Source of the DNA: Marichromatium gracile
GTDB taxonomy: Bacteria > Pseudomonadota > Gammaproteobacteria > Chromatiales > Chromatiaceae
DNA: 64,000 nucleotides
NCBI RefSeq assembly: GCF_004343155.1
Contig: NZ_SMDC01000003.1
Span: forward strand, 1 to 64,000
Direction: 5' to 3'
Under the pieces are notes generated by a model. The model searched no databases. It saw nothing but the letters and a program-made list of their open reading frames with translations, and was not told the origin of the DNA. Made by a program: the position numbers and the translations under genes. This document shows, piece after piece, positions 54,403-63,390 of this stretch (position 1 is the first letter of the stretch; every line of letters starts with the position of its first letter).

Positions 54403-55059
54403 TCAGCGGGTGCCGAACACCACGATGGTCTTGCCCTTGACGCTGACCAGCCCCTGCTCCTCGAGGTTCTTGAGCACCCGGCCCGCCATCTCGCGCGAGC
54501 AGCCGACGATGCGTCCGAGCTCCTGACGGGTGACGCGGATCTGCATCCCGTCGGGGTGGGTCATGGCGTCGGGCTGCTTGCAGAGATCCAGCAGTGTTCC
54601 GGCGATGCGCCCGGTGACGTCGAGGAAGGCCAGATGGCTGACCTTGCGACTGGTCTGGCGCAGCCGGGTGGAGAGCTGGTAGCCGACGCTGTAGAGGAAG
54701 TCCTTGGCATAGACCTTGAACTCGTTCTCGAGCAGCCGGTCGAGGCGCTGATAGGTGATCTCGGCGACCTTGCACTTGGTGCGGGTGCGCACGATCACGC
54801 TGCGCGTGTTCTGCGGCACGAACAGCCCCATCTCGCCGATGAACTCGCCCTTGTTGATATAGGCGAGCATGATCGTGCGCCGCTCGTCGGCGTCATCGAT
54901 CAATGCGGCAGCCGACCCCTCGATCAGATAGTAGAGGCTTTCCGCTGGCTGGCCCTGGCGGATGAAGTCCACGTTCTTGTCGTAGGTCTTGGTATGACAC
55001 TGCGACAGGAAGGGCTGCAGCCAGGGCGGGTCCTTTTTCGGTGGTGTCAGAATGCTCAT
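54403..55059 (-). CDS. crp: cAMP receptor protein family regulator (Crp/Vfr)
   Basis: 218 aa. Cyclic-nucleotide-binding domain with GEFIGEMGLF and TRSVIVRTRTKCKVAEI, a long dimer helix, then a helix-turn-helix (VTRQELGRIVGCSREMAGRVLKNLEEQGLV) like Vfr/Crp. The GEMG...RS pattern fits cAMP binding. Divergent from an OsmC-family gene, the same neighbourhood as crp-yhfA in E. coli and speD-OsmC-vfr in pseudomonads, which supports orthology. Confidence 0.93.
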   Translation of the reverse strand: MSILTPPKKDPPWLQPFLSQCHTKTYDKNVDFIRQGQPAESLYYLIEGSAAALIDDADERRTIMLAYINKGEFIGEMGLFVPQNTRSVIVRTRTKCKVAEITYQRLDRLLENEFKVYAKDFLYSVGYQLSTRLRQTSRKVSHLAFLDVTGRIAGTLLDLCKQPDAMTHPDGMQIRVTRQELGRIVGCSREMAGRVLKNLEEQGLVSVKGKTIVVFGTR

Positions 55060-55209
55060 GCGAAGCTTGCCAGAGCGCCTTGTCGTCTCACGATTCTATG
55101 CATGCTGCTGTGCATTGTCGAACTGTGTTAGCCTTCGCCCGGTTCGAGGCCGGGGTCGGTCGGGCGTGGCCTGGCGGGTGACGGCGGAGCAGACGGGAGC
55201 AAACGGGAT

Positions 55210-55665
55210 ATGAAAGCGCGGGTGAAGTGGCTCGAGGGTGCGGCCATGGTCGGCATGGCCGGCGATGCGGGGTCCGAACATTCAGTGGTGATGGACGGAC
55301 CGCCCCAGTACGGGGGGCGCAACCTCGGTCCTCGACCGATGGAGCTGCTGTTGATCGGCATGGGTGGCTGCACCCAGTTCGATGTGATGCAGATCCTGCG
55401 CAAGGCCCGCCAGCAGGTCAGCGACTGCGTGGTCGAGCTCACGGCCGAGCGTGCCGAGCGCGACCCCAAGGTCTTCACCCGGATCCATGCGCACTTCATC
55501 GTCAGCGGACAGGGACTCGACCCCAAGCGGGTCGAGCGCGCGATCGCGCTCAGCGCCGAGAAGTACTGCTCGGCCTCGATCATGCTCGGCGCCACCGCCG
55601 AGATCACCCACGACTTCGAGCTGCGTGATACAGCCGTCTCCGTTGCGGATGCGCCACCACGTTAG
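55210..55665 (+). CDS. OsmC family peroxiredoxin-like protein (YhfA-like)
   Basis: 151 aa: VKWLEGAAMVGMAGDAG at the start, MELLLIGMGGCTQFDVMQIL with C54, and AEKYCSASIML with C120, the paired redox cysteines of OsmC proteins. It probably reduces organic hydroperoxides, though YhfA itself is not well characterised. It lies between crp and speD, a conserved order. Confidence 0.92.
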   Translation: MKARVKWLEGAAMVGMAGDAGSEHSVVMDGPPQYGGRNLGPRPMELLLIGMGGCTQFDVMQILRKARQQVSDCVVELTAERAERDPKVFTRIHAHFIVSGQGLDPKRVERAIALSAEKYCSASIMLGATAEITHDFELRDTAVSVADAPPR

Positions 55666-55702
55666 CGCCCGCGCCTTCCGTTGTTTCCGAGGTTCCTGAG
55701 GA

Positions 55703-56527
55703 ATGCCCAATCCGTTGAAGAAGCTGCGCCTGGAAGGGTTCAACAACCTGACCAAGTCGCTCAGTTTCAATATCTACGATGTCTGCTACGCCGACTCGGA
55801 CGAGCAGCGCGAGGCCTATATCGAGTATATCGACGAGGCCTACAACGCCGAGCGCCTGACCGCGATCCTGACCGATGTCACCGAGATCATCGGCGCCAAT
55901 ATCCTCAACATCGCGCATCAGGACTATGAGCCCCAGGGTGCCTCGGTGACCATGCTGATCTCGGAGGAGCCGATCGCCGCCGAGGCGTTGTCGAACAACG
56001 CCACCCCGGGGCCGCTGCCCGAGGCGGTGGTGGCGCATCTCGACAAGAGCCACATCACCGTCCACACCTATCCCGAGACCAATCCCCAGACCGGGATCAG
56101 TACCTTCCGCGCCGATATCGACGTCTCGACCTGTGGTCGGATCTCGCCGCTGCGCGCGCTCAACTATCTGATCCACTCCTTCGAGTCGGATGTGGTCACC
56201 ATGGACTACCGGGTGCGCGGCTTCACCCGCGACGTGCGTGGCAAGAAGCACTTCATCGACCACAACATCAGCTCGATCCAGAACTATCTCTCGAACGACA
56301 CCAAGCGCAAGTTCCAGATGATGGACGTCAACGTCTATCAGGAGAACATGTTCCACACCAAGATGGTCCTCAAGCACTTCCGCGTCGATGACTATCTCTT
56401 CTGCATCAAGGCCAAGGACCTCTCCGATCGCGAGTACAAGCGCATCCACAAGCTGCTGCGCCGCGAGCTGAGCGAGATCTTCTACGGCCGCAACATCGGC
56501 CGCGAACTCGAGTTCATGGACCCGTGA
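55703..56527 (+). CDS. speD: S-adenosylmethionine decarboxylase proenzyme
   Basis: 274 aa of the long E. coli type. Autocleavage at DK-SHITVH makes S116 the pyruvoyl precursor of the alpha chain. [25 protein letters not shown] contains the catalytic Cys region. It supplies decarboxylated SAM for spermidine synthesis. Starts 37 bp after the OsmC gene, so likely co-transcribed. Confidence 0.97.
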   Translation: MPNPLKKLRLEGFNNLTKSLSFNIYDVCYADSDEQREAYIEYIDEAYNAERLTAILTDVTEIIGANILNIAHQDYEPQGASVTMLISEEPIAAEALSNNATPGPLPEAVVAHLDKSHITVHTYPETNPQTGISTFRADIDVSTCGRISPLRALNYLIHSFESDVVTMDYRVRGFTRDVRGKKHFIDHNISSIQNYLSNDTKRKFQMMDVNVYQENMFHTKMVLKHFRVDDYLFCIKAKDLSDREYKRIHKLLRRELSEIFYGRNIGRELEFMDP

Positions 56528-56556
56528 CGGCGGCGTAGCCGTCGGGTCTTAGCCGC

Positions 56557-56692
56557 CAGCGATCAGCCTCCAGCCACCAGTCGTCAGTGCGCCAGCCGTC
56601 GAGGACGGGCGCCCACTGGAGGCTGGTGGCCGGGAGCTGGTCGCGCTTTCCAGCCTCCAGCTATCAGCTGCCAGCCTCCAGCTGTCAGTGCG
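56557..56692. repeat. Degenerate CAG heptad arrays
   Basis: Five contiguous 7-mers each starting CAG at 56557-56591 (CAGCGAT, CAGCCTC, CAGCCAC, CAGTCGT, CAGTGCG) and six at 56651-56692 (CAGCCTC, CAGCTAT, CAGCTGC, CAGCCTC, CAGCTGT, CAGTGCG). The 7-bp phase is kept although the last three to four bases vary. No gene is supported in 56528-57122. Confidence 0.85.
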
Positions 56693-57011
56693 CCCGTCGT
56701 CGAGGTTGCGCGCCCACTGGAGGCCGGCGGCTGGTTGCCATTCATCCCTTGGCGTTCTTCGCGGCTTTGCGGTTCAGGTCGGGATAAGACCTGAACCACG
56801 AAGGCGCGAAGGACGCAAAGAGTGTCATGAGAGCGCGCGGTGGGCTGATCGTCCACGGTCCACCGCTCCCGCTCGCGCCTGCGAATGCCTTCCGACCTGA
56901 GCGATTCAACCGCCTGTTGTCAGTGCGCCCGTCGTCGAGGCTGCGCGCCCACTGGAGGCCGGCGGCTGGTTGCTATTCATCCCTTGGCGTTCTTCGCGGC
57001 TTTGCGGTTCA
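56683..57011 (+). repeat. 94-bp direct repeat in two near-identical copies
   Basis: The copies at 56683-56776 and 56918-57011 differ at only about two positions. Both run from TGTCAGTGCGCCCGTCG through CCACTGGAGGCCGGCGGCTGG to CTTCGCGGCTTTGCGGTTCA. A partial third copy lies near 56585-56628. The right copy leads directly into the CTGGCCG array. Confidence 0.9.
56746..56822. repeat. Imperfect palindrome with GAACC arms
   Basis: GTTCAGGTC (56772-56780) and GACCTGAAC (56788-56796) form a perfect 9-bp inner stem with a 7-nt loop. It continues imperfectly outwards as CTTGGCGTTCTTCGCGGCTTTGCG against CACGAAGGCGCGAAGGACGCAAAGAG. The layout is that of a REP- or MITE-like palindromic element. Confidence 0.8.
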
Positions 57012-57016
57012 ATCCG

Positions 57017-57072
57017 CTGGCCGCTGGCCGCTGGCCGCTGGCCGCTGGCCGCTGGCCGCTGGCCGCTGGCGG
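57017..57072. repeat. CTGGCCG array (7 exact copies plus one variant)
   Basis: Seven exact CTGGCCG units at 57017-57065 followed by CTGGCGG. It uses the same unit as the array at the window's left edge and follows GCGGTTCAATC, the arm sequence. It ends about 50 bp before the phosphohexomutase start. Confidence 0.95.
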
Positions 57073-57122
57073 TTCTAGACTGTCGCAATCGGCCATGCGT
57101 TGAAGAGCTAAGGGAGGCAAGG

Positions 57123-58595
57123 GTGCTGATCGACGAGTTGATGACGACCTCTGGGGTCAAGTTCGGGACCAGTGGCGCTCGTGGGCTGGCGACGGCGATG
57201 ACCGACCGGGTCTGTTACGCCTATGCCCATGCCTTTCTCCGTTATGTTCGTGACCAGGGGGCGCTGGCTGCCGGCACCGAGGTCGGCCTCGCCGGCGACC
57301 TGCGCCCGAGCACCGAGCGTATCCTCCGCGCCTGTGCCCGTGCCGCGCGTGATCTCGGTCTGGAACCGCGCGACCACGGTCGCATTCCCACCCCGGCGCT
57401 TGCGGCCTACGGTCTTGCCCGGGGCGTGCCGACGCTGATGGTCACCGGCAGCCATATCCCGGACGACCGCAATGGCATCAAGTTCAATCTGCCCAGTGGC
57501 GAGATCCTCAAGGACGACGAGGCGGCGATCCGCGCCCTGCCGGTGATCGCGCCCGGGGAGCTGTTCACCGCCGCGGGGGCCTTTGTCGACACCGCCGCCG
57601 CGCCGCTGCCGCCGGCGAGTGACGCGGCGCGCGGCGCCTATCTGCGGCGCTATCTCGACTTCTTCCCCGAGGGCTGTCTGCGCGGGCTGCGGGTCGGGGT
57701 CTACGAGCACTCGAGCGTGGCACGCGACTGTCTCGCCGAGCTGCTCGAAGCACTTGGCGCCGAGGTGCGGCGGCTGGCGCGCGCCGATCGGTTCGTGCCG
57801 GTCGATACCGAGGCGATCCGTCCCGAGGACGTCGCGCTGGCGCGTGAGTGGTGCGCCGATGGCGCGTTCGATGCGCTGGTCTCGGCCGATGGCGACGGCG
57901 ACCGCCCGCTGGTCGCCGATGCCCGGGGCGAGTGGCTGCGCGGGGATATCGCCGGCATCCTCTGCGCTCGCCAGCTCGGCGCCGCGGCGGTGGTCACCCC
58001 GGTGAGCAGCAATACCGCAGTCGAGCGTTGCGGGGGCTTCACCGAGGTGCTGCGCACCCGTATCGGGTCGCCCTATGTGATCGCCGGGATGACGACGCTG
58101 CTCGGGCGTGGTCTGGCGCCGGTGGTCGGTTATGAGGCCAATGGTGGTTTCCTGCTCGGCAGCGCCATCGAGCGCGACGGGCGGGTGCTGGCGGCGCTGC
58201 CGACACGCGACGCGGTGATCGTCGCCCTCGCGTTGCTGCAGGCGAGCGCCGCGCGCGCATTGCCGCTCGCCGCGCTCGCCGCCGAGCTGCCGCCACGCTT
58301 CACCGCGAGCGATCGGCTGCGCGAGTTCCCCTCGGCGCAGGCGCAGTCGCGTATCGCTGCGCTCGCCGCCGATCCCGCGGCGATCGGCGCCTTGTTCGGT
58401 GAGGCGCTCGACGCCGTCGCCGAGGTCGACCAGACCGACGGGCTGCGGATCACCTTCGCCGCCGGCGAGATCGTCCATCTGCGCCCCTCGGGCAACGCCC
58501 CGGAGCTGCGCGTCTATGCCGAGGCCGACAGCGCCGAAGGTGCGCGGGCGCGGGTCGAGGCGACCCTGGCCCTGCTCGAGCGCTGGCGCGGCTGA
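57123..58595 (+). CDS. Phosphohexomutase (phosphomannomutase-like)
   Basis: 490 aa from GTG 57123 with GGGAGG about 5 nt upstream. The alpha-D-phosphohexomutase pattern is present: VKFGTSGARG, MVTGSHIPDDRNGIKF with the phosphoserine loop written TGSHIP instead of the more common TASHNP, metal loop ADGDGDRP, sugar loop GYEANGGF and phosphate site RPSGNAPELRVY. It interconverts hexose-6- and hexose-1-phosphates, feeding nucleotide-sugar synthesis and possibly the polysaccharide locus. The frame runs upstream through the repeat array, which is not coding. Confidence 0.9.
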   Translation: MLIDELMTTSGVKFGTSGARGLATAMTDRVCYAYAHAFLRYVRDQGALAAGTEVGLAGDLRPSTERILRACARAARDLGLEPRDHGRIPTPALAAYGLARGVPTLMVTGSHIPDDRNGIKFNLPSGEILKDDEAAIRALPVIAPGELFTAAGAFVDTAAAPLPPASDAARGAYLRRYLDFFPEGCLRGLRVGVYEHSSVARDCLAELLEALGAEVRRLARADRFVPVDTEAIRPEDVALAREWCADGAFDALVSADGDGDRPLVADARGEWLRGDIAGILCARQLGAAAVVTPVSSNTAVERCGGFTEVLRTRIGSPYVIAGMTTLLGRGLAPVVGYEANGGFLLGSAIERDGRVLAALPTRDAVIVALALLQASAARALPLAALAAELPPRFTASDRLREFPSAQAQSRIAALAADPAAIGALFGEALDAVAEVDQTDGLRITFAAGEIVHLRPSGNAPELRVYAEADSAEGARARVEATLALLERWRG

Positions 58596-58602
58596 GCCTG
58601 GC

Positions 58603-59964
58603 TCAGACCAGGAACAGGGTGGCGAGCCCGAGGAAGGCGACGAAGCCGACCACGTCGGTGACGGTGGTGAGGATCACCCCGCCGGCGAGCGCCGGGTCGA
58701 TGCCGAAGCGCTCCAGCGCCATCGGCAGCAGCGCCCCGGCGAGGGCGGCGGCGAGCAGGTTGATGGTGATCGCCACGCCGATCACCAGCGCGATCTGCGG
58801 ATCGCCGAACCAGTAGGCGGCGACCGCCGCCACCACCACCGCCCAGACCACGCTGTTGATCGCCGCCACCGCCAGCTCCTTCCACAGCAGCCAGCGGGCG
58901 TTCTTGCTCGAGAGCTGACCGATCGCCAGGCCGCGGATCGCCAGGGTCAGGGTCTGGGTACCGGCGATACCGCCCATGCTGGCGACCACCGGCATCAGCA
59001 CCGCCAGCGCCACCACCTGCTGGATGGTGTCCTCGAAGCGACCGATCACCCAGGCGGCGAGGAAGGCGGTGAGCAGGTTCACCCCGAGCCACAGCGCGCG
59101 ACGTCGCGCGCTGAGCAGCACCGGGGCGAACATGTCCTCGGTCTCGGAGAGACCGGCCTGGCCGAGGAACTGGTGCTCGGCCTCCTCGCGGATGACGTCC
59201 ATCACGTCGTCGACGGTGATGCGCCCGAGCAGCAGTCCCGAGTCGTCGACCACGGGTGCGGTGACCAGGTCGTGCTGCTCGAAGCGGGTGGCCACCTCGC
59301 GCGCCCCCCAGGTCGCCGGGATCGCCTGCACCGCCAGGGTCATCGCCTCGGCCACCGTCTCCTCGGGGTCGTGGGTGAGCAGATCGGTGAGATAGAGTAC
59401 GCCGAGATAGTAGCCCTCGCGGTTGACCACGATGAGGTTGTCGGTGATGTCCGGCAGCCCGTCCTTGAGTCGGCGCAGATAGCGCATCACCACGTCGAGC
59501 GTGACCTCGGGGCGGACGGTCACGGTGTCGGTGTTCATCAAGCCGCCGGCGCTGTCCTCGGGGAAGGCGAGGGCGGTCTGCAGCCGTTCGCGACGCTGCT
59601 GGTCGAGCGACTTGAGGACCTCGCTGGTGATGGTCACCGGCAGGTCCTGGATGAGGTCGGCGAGGTCGTCGGTGTCGAGCCCGCCGACGGCGGCGACCAG
59701 CTCGCCGGCGTCCATCTGGCTGATCAGCTGCTCGCGCACGTCGTCGTTGAGATAGGTGAGGATCTCGCCGTCGTACTCGGCATCGACCAGACTCCACACC
59801 AGCTCGCGCTCCTTGGGCGGCTGCGACTCCAGCAGGTGGGCGATCTCGGCCGGCTGCAGTGCATTGAGCATGCGCGCGGCCTTGCGCATGGCGCCCTGCT
59901 CGAGAACCTGGTGAAGATCGGCGAAACGCTGGTCGTCAGTGGTGCTGGGTGCTGCGGCTGTCAT
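58603..59964 (-). CDS. mgtE: Magnesium transporter MgtE
   Basis: 453 aa: N-terminal helical MgtE_N domain (QPAEIAHLLESQPPKERELVW), a CBS-domain pair (GGLMNTDTVTVRPEVTLDVVMRYLR and APVVDDSGLLLGRITVDDVMDVIREE), then five transmembrane helices with LMPVVASMGGIAGTQTLTLAIRGLA and the C-terminal pore region. It imports Mg2+, gated by cytosolic Mg2+ through the CBS domains. Confidence 0.96.
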   Translation of the reverse strand: MTAAAPSTTDDQRFADLHQVLEQGAMRKAARMLNALQPAEIAHLLESQPPKERELVWSLVDAEYDGEILTYLNDDVREQLISQMDAGELVAAVGGLDTDDLADLIQDLPVTITSEVLKSLDQQRRERLQTALAFPEDSAGGLMNTDTVTVRPEVTLDVVMRYLRRLKDGLPDITDNLIVVNREGYYLGVLYLTDLLTHDPEETVAEAMTLAVQAIPATWGAREVATRFEQHDLVTAPVVDDSGLLLGRITVDDVMDVIREEAEHQFLGQAGLSETEDMFAPVLLSARRRALWLGVNLLTAFLAAWVIGRFEDTIQQVVALAVLMPVVASMGGIAGTQTLTLAIRGLAIGQLSSKNARWLLWKELAVAAINSVVWAVVVAAVAAYWFGDPQIALVIGVAITINLLAAALAGALLPMALERFGIDPALAGGVILTTVTDVVGFVAFLGLATLFLV

Positions 59965-60087
59965 GGCTGCCCGTGGCTGCTGTGATTGGGAGGCGCTCGC
60001 CGGGCGCGGGGTGGCGGTGCATCGCGGGGGCCGGCGCTCGGTTGCGCCTATCCTAACAGAGCCGATGGGAGGGGCCTGGGGGCGGCG

Positions 60088-61824
60088 TCAATCGGTGTTG
60101 AGTGCCGCGAGCAGGTCCTGTGGGTCGGCCTCGTCGAGCCGGGCGAAGAGCGCCTCGGTGCGTCGCTGCAGGGTGCTGGTGTCGGCGGCGAGCACCACCT
60201 CCTTGACGTCGAGCAGGGCACCGGGCTGCATGCTGAACTCGCGCAGCCCGAGCCCCAGCAGCAGACGGGTGAAGCGCGCGTCGCCGGCCATCTCGCCGCA
60301 CATCCCGACCGGGATGCCGCGGGCGCGACCGGCCTCGATGGTCATGCGGATCAGCCGCAGGATCGCCGGGTGGGTGGGGTCGTAGAGGTCGTTGACGGCG
60401 TCGTCGAGGCGATCGATGGCGAGGGTGTACTGGATGAGGTCATTGGTGCCGATCGAGAGGAAATCGCAGTGACGGGCGATGGCCCCGGCGGCGAGCGCCG
60501 CGGCCGGCACCTCGATCATCGCGCCGAGCGGTAGCGCCGGGTCGTGCGCCAGCCCCTCGCTGGCGAGTTCGCGCTTGAGCTGCTCGAGCAGTTGGCGTAC
60601 CGCCATGACCTCGCGCACCCCCGAGACCATCGGCAGCATCAGCCGCACCGGACCGAGCGCCGAGGCGCGCAGGATGGCACGCAGCTGTGGTCGGAACAGT
60701 GCCGGTTCCTTGAGACAGAGACGGATCGCGCGCAGCCCCAGCGCGGGATTGCCGCTCGGCTCGATGGGCTGGGCGGCGCTGTCCTTGTCGGCACCGAGAT
60801 CGAGGGTGCGGATGGTGGTGGGGATGCCGCCGAGTCCCTCGATCATCGCCGCGTAGCTGGCGAACTGCTCTTCCTCGTCGGGCAGGTCGAGGCGGTTCAT
60901 GTAGAGGAACTCGGTGCGGTAGAGTCCGACGCCGGCGGCGCCGTTGGCGCGCGCCGTCTCCACGTCCTCGGGCAGCTCGAGGTTGGCCTGGAGGCCGACT
61001 GCGATGCCGTCGCGGGTGCGCGCGGCGCGTCCGATCAGTCGGCGCAGCCGGTGCTGGCGCGCCTCGGCGGCGCGGACGCGATCACGGAAGTGGGCGATGG
61101 TGAGGTCGTCGGCATCGCACAGCACGGTGCCGTTCTCGCCGTCGACCACCAGGAACTCGCGCGGCTCGATGTAGCGGGTGATGTTGCGCACCCCGATCAC
61201 CGCCGGGACCCCGAGGCTGCGCGCGAGGATCGCGGTGTGCGACATCGGCCCGCCGAACTCGGTGACGAAGCCGGCGATGCCGCGGTGGTGGAGCAGGATG
61301 GTGTCGGCCGGGGTGAGGTCGCGGGCGACCACCACATGGCCGTCGAGATCGTGCTCGGGCAGGCGCGGCTCCGGGGACTCGCCGGCGAGGAAGGACTGGA
61401 TCTGGTGGACGACGTGCTCGACGTCGTCACGGCGGGTGCGCAGATAGGGGTCGTCCATCTCGTCGAAGATGCGCACCAGGGTGTCGCGCTGCTGCTGCAG
61501 CGCCCACTCGGCGCTGCAGCGCTCGGCGCTGACGATGCGCCGGACCTCCTCGACCAGCGCCGCGTCCTCGAGCATCAGCAGATGGGTATCGATGAATTCG
61601 GCGATGTTCTGCGGGGTCTGGGTGGGGATCTGCGCGCGCACCGCCTCGAGCGCGCCACGTGCCGAGGCGATCGCCCGCTCCAGCCGCTCGAGTTCGGCGG
61701 GCACCTGCTCGTCGCTGATCTCGATATGGCCGATGGTGGCCAGGCTGCGACTGTCGACCAGCGCCGGCCCGAGCGCGATGGCGCGCGTCGAGTGGATGCC
61801 GATGCCCTGATAGGCGATGGTCAC
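60088..61824 (-). CDS. ptsI: PTS phosphoenolpyruvate-protein phosphotransferase (enzyme I)
   Basis: 578 aa from GTG 61824. H196 in FGGPMSHTAILARSLGVPAVIG is the phosphorylated His. The PEP-binding barrel has GLYRTEFLYMNR, RTLDLGADKD, MIEVPAAAL, IGTNDLIQYTLAIDR and MCGEMAGD with the catalytic Cys. There is no N-terminal GAF domain, so it is not PtsP. It overlaps the HPr gene by 4 bp (GTGA). With HPr and EIIA but no permease nearby, it probably serves a regulatory relay. Confidence 0.94.
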   Translation of the reverse strand: MTIAYQGIGIHSTRAIALGPALVDSRSLATIGHIEISDEQVPAELERLERAIASARGALEAVRAQIPTQTPQNIAEFIDTHLLMLEDAALVEEVRRIVSAERCSAEWALQQQRDTLVRIFDEMDDPYLRTRRDDVEHVVHQIQSFLAGESPEPRLPEHDLDGHVVVARDLTPADTILLHHRGIAGFVTEFGGPMSHTAILARSLGVPAVIGVRNITRYIEPREFLVVDGENGTVLCDADDLTIAHFRDRVRAAEARQHRLRRLIGRAARTRDGIAVGLQANLELPEDVETARANGAAGVGLYRTEFLYMNRLDLPDEEEQFASYAAMIEGLGGIPTTIRTLDLGADKDSAAQPIEPSGNPALGLRAIRLCLKEPALFRPQLRAILRASALGPVRLMLPMVSGVREVMAVRQLLEQLKRELASEGLAHDPALPLGAMIEVPAAALAAGAIARHCDFLSIGTNDLIQYTLAIDRLDDAVNDLYDPTHPAILRLIRMTIEAGRARGIPVGMCGEMAGDARFTRLLLGLGLREFSMQPGALLDVKEVVLAADTSTLQRRTEALFARLDEADPQDLLAALNTD

Positions 61825-62090
61825 TCGCCTTCCCCGAAGCGGTCGCCGATGAGTTGCTCGATCGCCGTCAGTGCAGCGGCCTCGTCCTCGCCCTCGGCGC
61901 TGACGGTGATCCAGGTGCCGCGGCTGGCGGCCAGCATCATCACCCCCATGATGCTCTTGCCGTTGACGCGCTGACCGCGGCGCTCGACCTCGATGCGGCT
62001 GGTGAAGCCGTTGGCGCACTGCACCAGCTTGGCCGCAGCGCGGGCGTGGAGGCCGAGTTTGTTGATGATCTCGAAGTCCTTGCTGGTCAT
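61821..62090 (-). CDS. ptsH: Phosphocarrier protein HPr
   Basis: 89 aa. H15 in LGLHARAA is phosphorylated by enzyme I, and S46 in NGKSIMGVMML is the HPr-kinase site. Presence of S46 fits the hprK gene at the window end. A longer upstream frame overlaps the EIIA gene and is shadow. Overlaps both neighbours by 4 bp. Confidence 0.96.
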   Translation of the reverse strand: MTSKDFEIINKLGLHARAAAKLVQCANGFTSRIEVERRGQRVNGKSIMGVMMLAASRGTWITVSAEGEDEAAALTAIEQLIGDRFGEGE

Positions 62091-62488
62091 GCGTCCTGCT
62101 CCTGGCAGCGAATCACACCCTCGCGCCCGCCCTCGAGCGCCTTCTCGGCGACGCTGTCGAGGTCGAGCTCGGCATAGTTGAGCGCGCGCAGCAGCATCGG
62201 CAGGTTGACCCCGGAGATCACCCGCACCCGGCGTCGCTGCTCGTGCAGCGCCAGGGCGATGTTGGCCGGGGTGGCACCGTAGAGATCGGTGAGCACCAGT
62301 ACGCCGCCGCCCTGGTCGAGTCGGTCGACGCAGTCGAGCGCCTCGCGCAGCATGCACTCGCAGGGACGGTCGTTGACCAGTTCGAGCGCTTCGGTGGCTG
62401 CCGGCTCGGTGCCGAGGATGGCGCTGGCGATGCGCAGCAGGTCGCCGCCGAGTGGCTGGTGGGTGATGAGTAACAGTCCGATGCTCAC
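62087..62488 (-). CDS. PTS EIIA component, mannose family
   Basis: 133 aa: SIGLLLITHQPLG with phospho-acceptor H10, then VLTDLYGATPANIAL and SGVNLPMLLRAL typical of EIIA-Man. No EIIB, EIIC or EIID genes are nearby, so it likely receives phosphate from HPr for regulation. It overlaps ptsH and rapZ by 4 bp each. Confidence 0.94.
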   Translation of the reverse strand: MSIGLLLITHQPLGGDLLRIASAILGTEPAATEALELVNDRPCECMLREALDCVDRLDQGGGVLVLTDLYGATPANIALALHEQRRRVRVISGVNLPMLLRALNYAELDLDSVAEKALEGGREGVIRCQEQDA

Positions 62489-63342
62489 GGTAACTCCCGG
62501 TGTCTGACCAGCACCTTGTGACCGGTCTGCTCGAAGTGACGGCGCAGCGCCTCAGTCATGTAGACCGAGCGATGCTGGCCGCCGGTACAGCCGATGGCGA
62601 TGGTGAGATAACTGCGCCCGTCAGTCTCGAAGCGCGGGATCCAGCGGTCGAAGAAGGCGAGCATGTCGTCACGCATCTCGCCGACCTCGGTGCTGGCGTC
62701 GAGGAACTCCATCACCGGCTGATCGAGTCCGGTCAGTGGCTTGAGTTCCGGCTGCCAGTGCGGGTTGGGCAGGCAGCGCACGTCGAAGATGAAGTCGACG
62801 TCCTTGGGCACGCCGTGCTTGAAGCCGAACGACTGCAGCAGGATCGAGACCTTGGGCGAGTCGCTGCCGACGAGGTGGGCGCGGACCAGGTCGCGTAGTT
62901 CGTGCACATTGGTGTGGGTGGTGTCGATACGGATCTCGGCGCAGCGGCCGATGGCCTCGAGCAGACGGCGCTCGAGGCGGATGGCCTCGTCGAGCGAGCG
63001 GTTGCCGCGGGTGAGCGGGTGACGCCGCCGGGTCTCGCTGAAGCGGCGCTTGAGGGTGTCGGTGTCGGCGTCGAGGAACATCACCCGACAGTCGATGCCC
63101 TGGGCGCGCGCCTCCTCGATCAGCTCCGCGAGCCGACCGAGCGCGCGCGGGCTGGTGCGCGCGTCGATGCCCACCGCGGTGCTGGAGAAGCCGTCGTCGG
63201 GGGCCTTGCGCAGCCCCGCGACCAGGTCCTTGAGCAGGAACAGCGGCAGGTTGTCGATGCAGTAATAGCCAAGGTCCTCGAGCGTATGCAGGGCGACGCT
63301 CTTGCCCGAGCCGGACAGGCCACTGAGGATGACGAGTTTCAT
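62485..63342 (-). CDS. rapZ: RNase adapter/P-loop protein RapZ
   Basis: 285 aa: Walker A GLSGSGKS at residues 8-15, YYCIDNLPLFLL, DARTSPRAL, and the C-terminal domain with SFGFKHGVPKDVDFIFDVRCLPNPHW and TIAIGCTGGQHRSVYMTEAL. In enterics RapZ binds GlmZ RNA and controls amino-sugar synthesis. Its place between EIIA and HPr kinase is conserved outside enterics. Confidence 0.96.
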   Translation of the reverse strand: MKLVILSGLSGSGKSVALHTLEDLGYYCIDNLPLFLLKDLVAGLRKAPDDGFSSTAVGIDARTSPRALGRLAELIEEARAQGIDCRVMFLDADTDTLKRRFSETRRRHPLTRGNRSLDEAIRLERRLLEAIGRCAEIRIDTTHTNVHELRDLVRAHLVGSDSPKVSILLQSFGFKHGVPKDVDFIFDVRCLPNPHWQPELKPLTGLDQPVMEFLDASTEVGEMRDDMLAFFDRWIPRFETDGRSYLTIAIGCTGGQHRSVYMTEALRRHFEQTGHKVLVRHRELP

Positions 63343-63390
63343 GGGCTGCGGGTTGCTCCGGGCCGGTCCCGATCGAGGTCGGGAGCGGTG

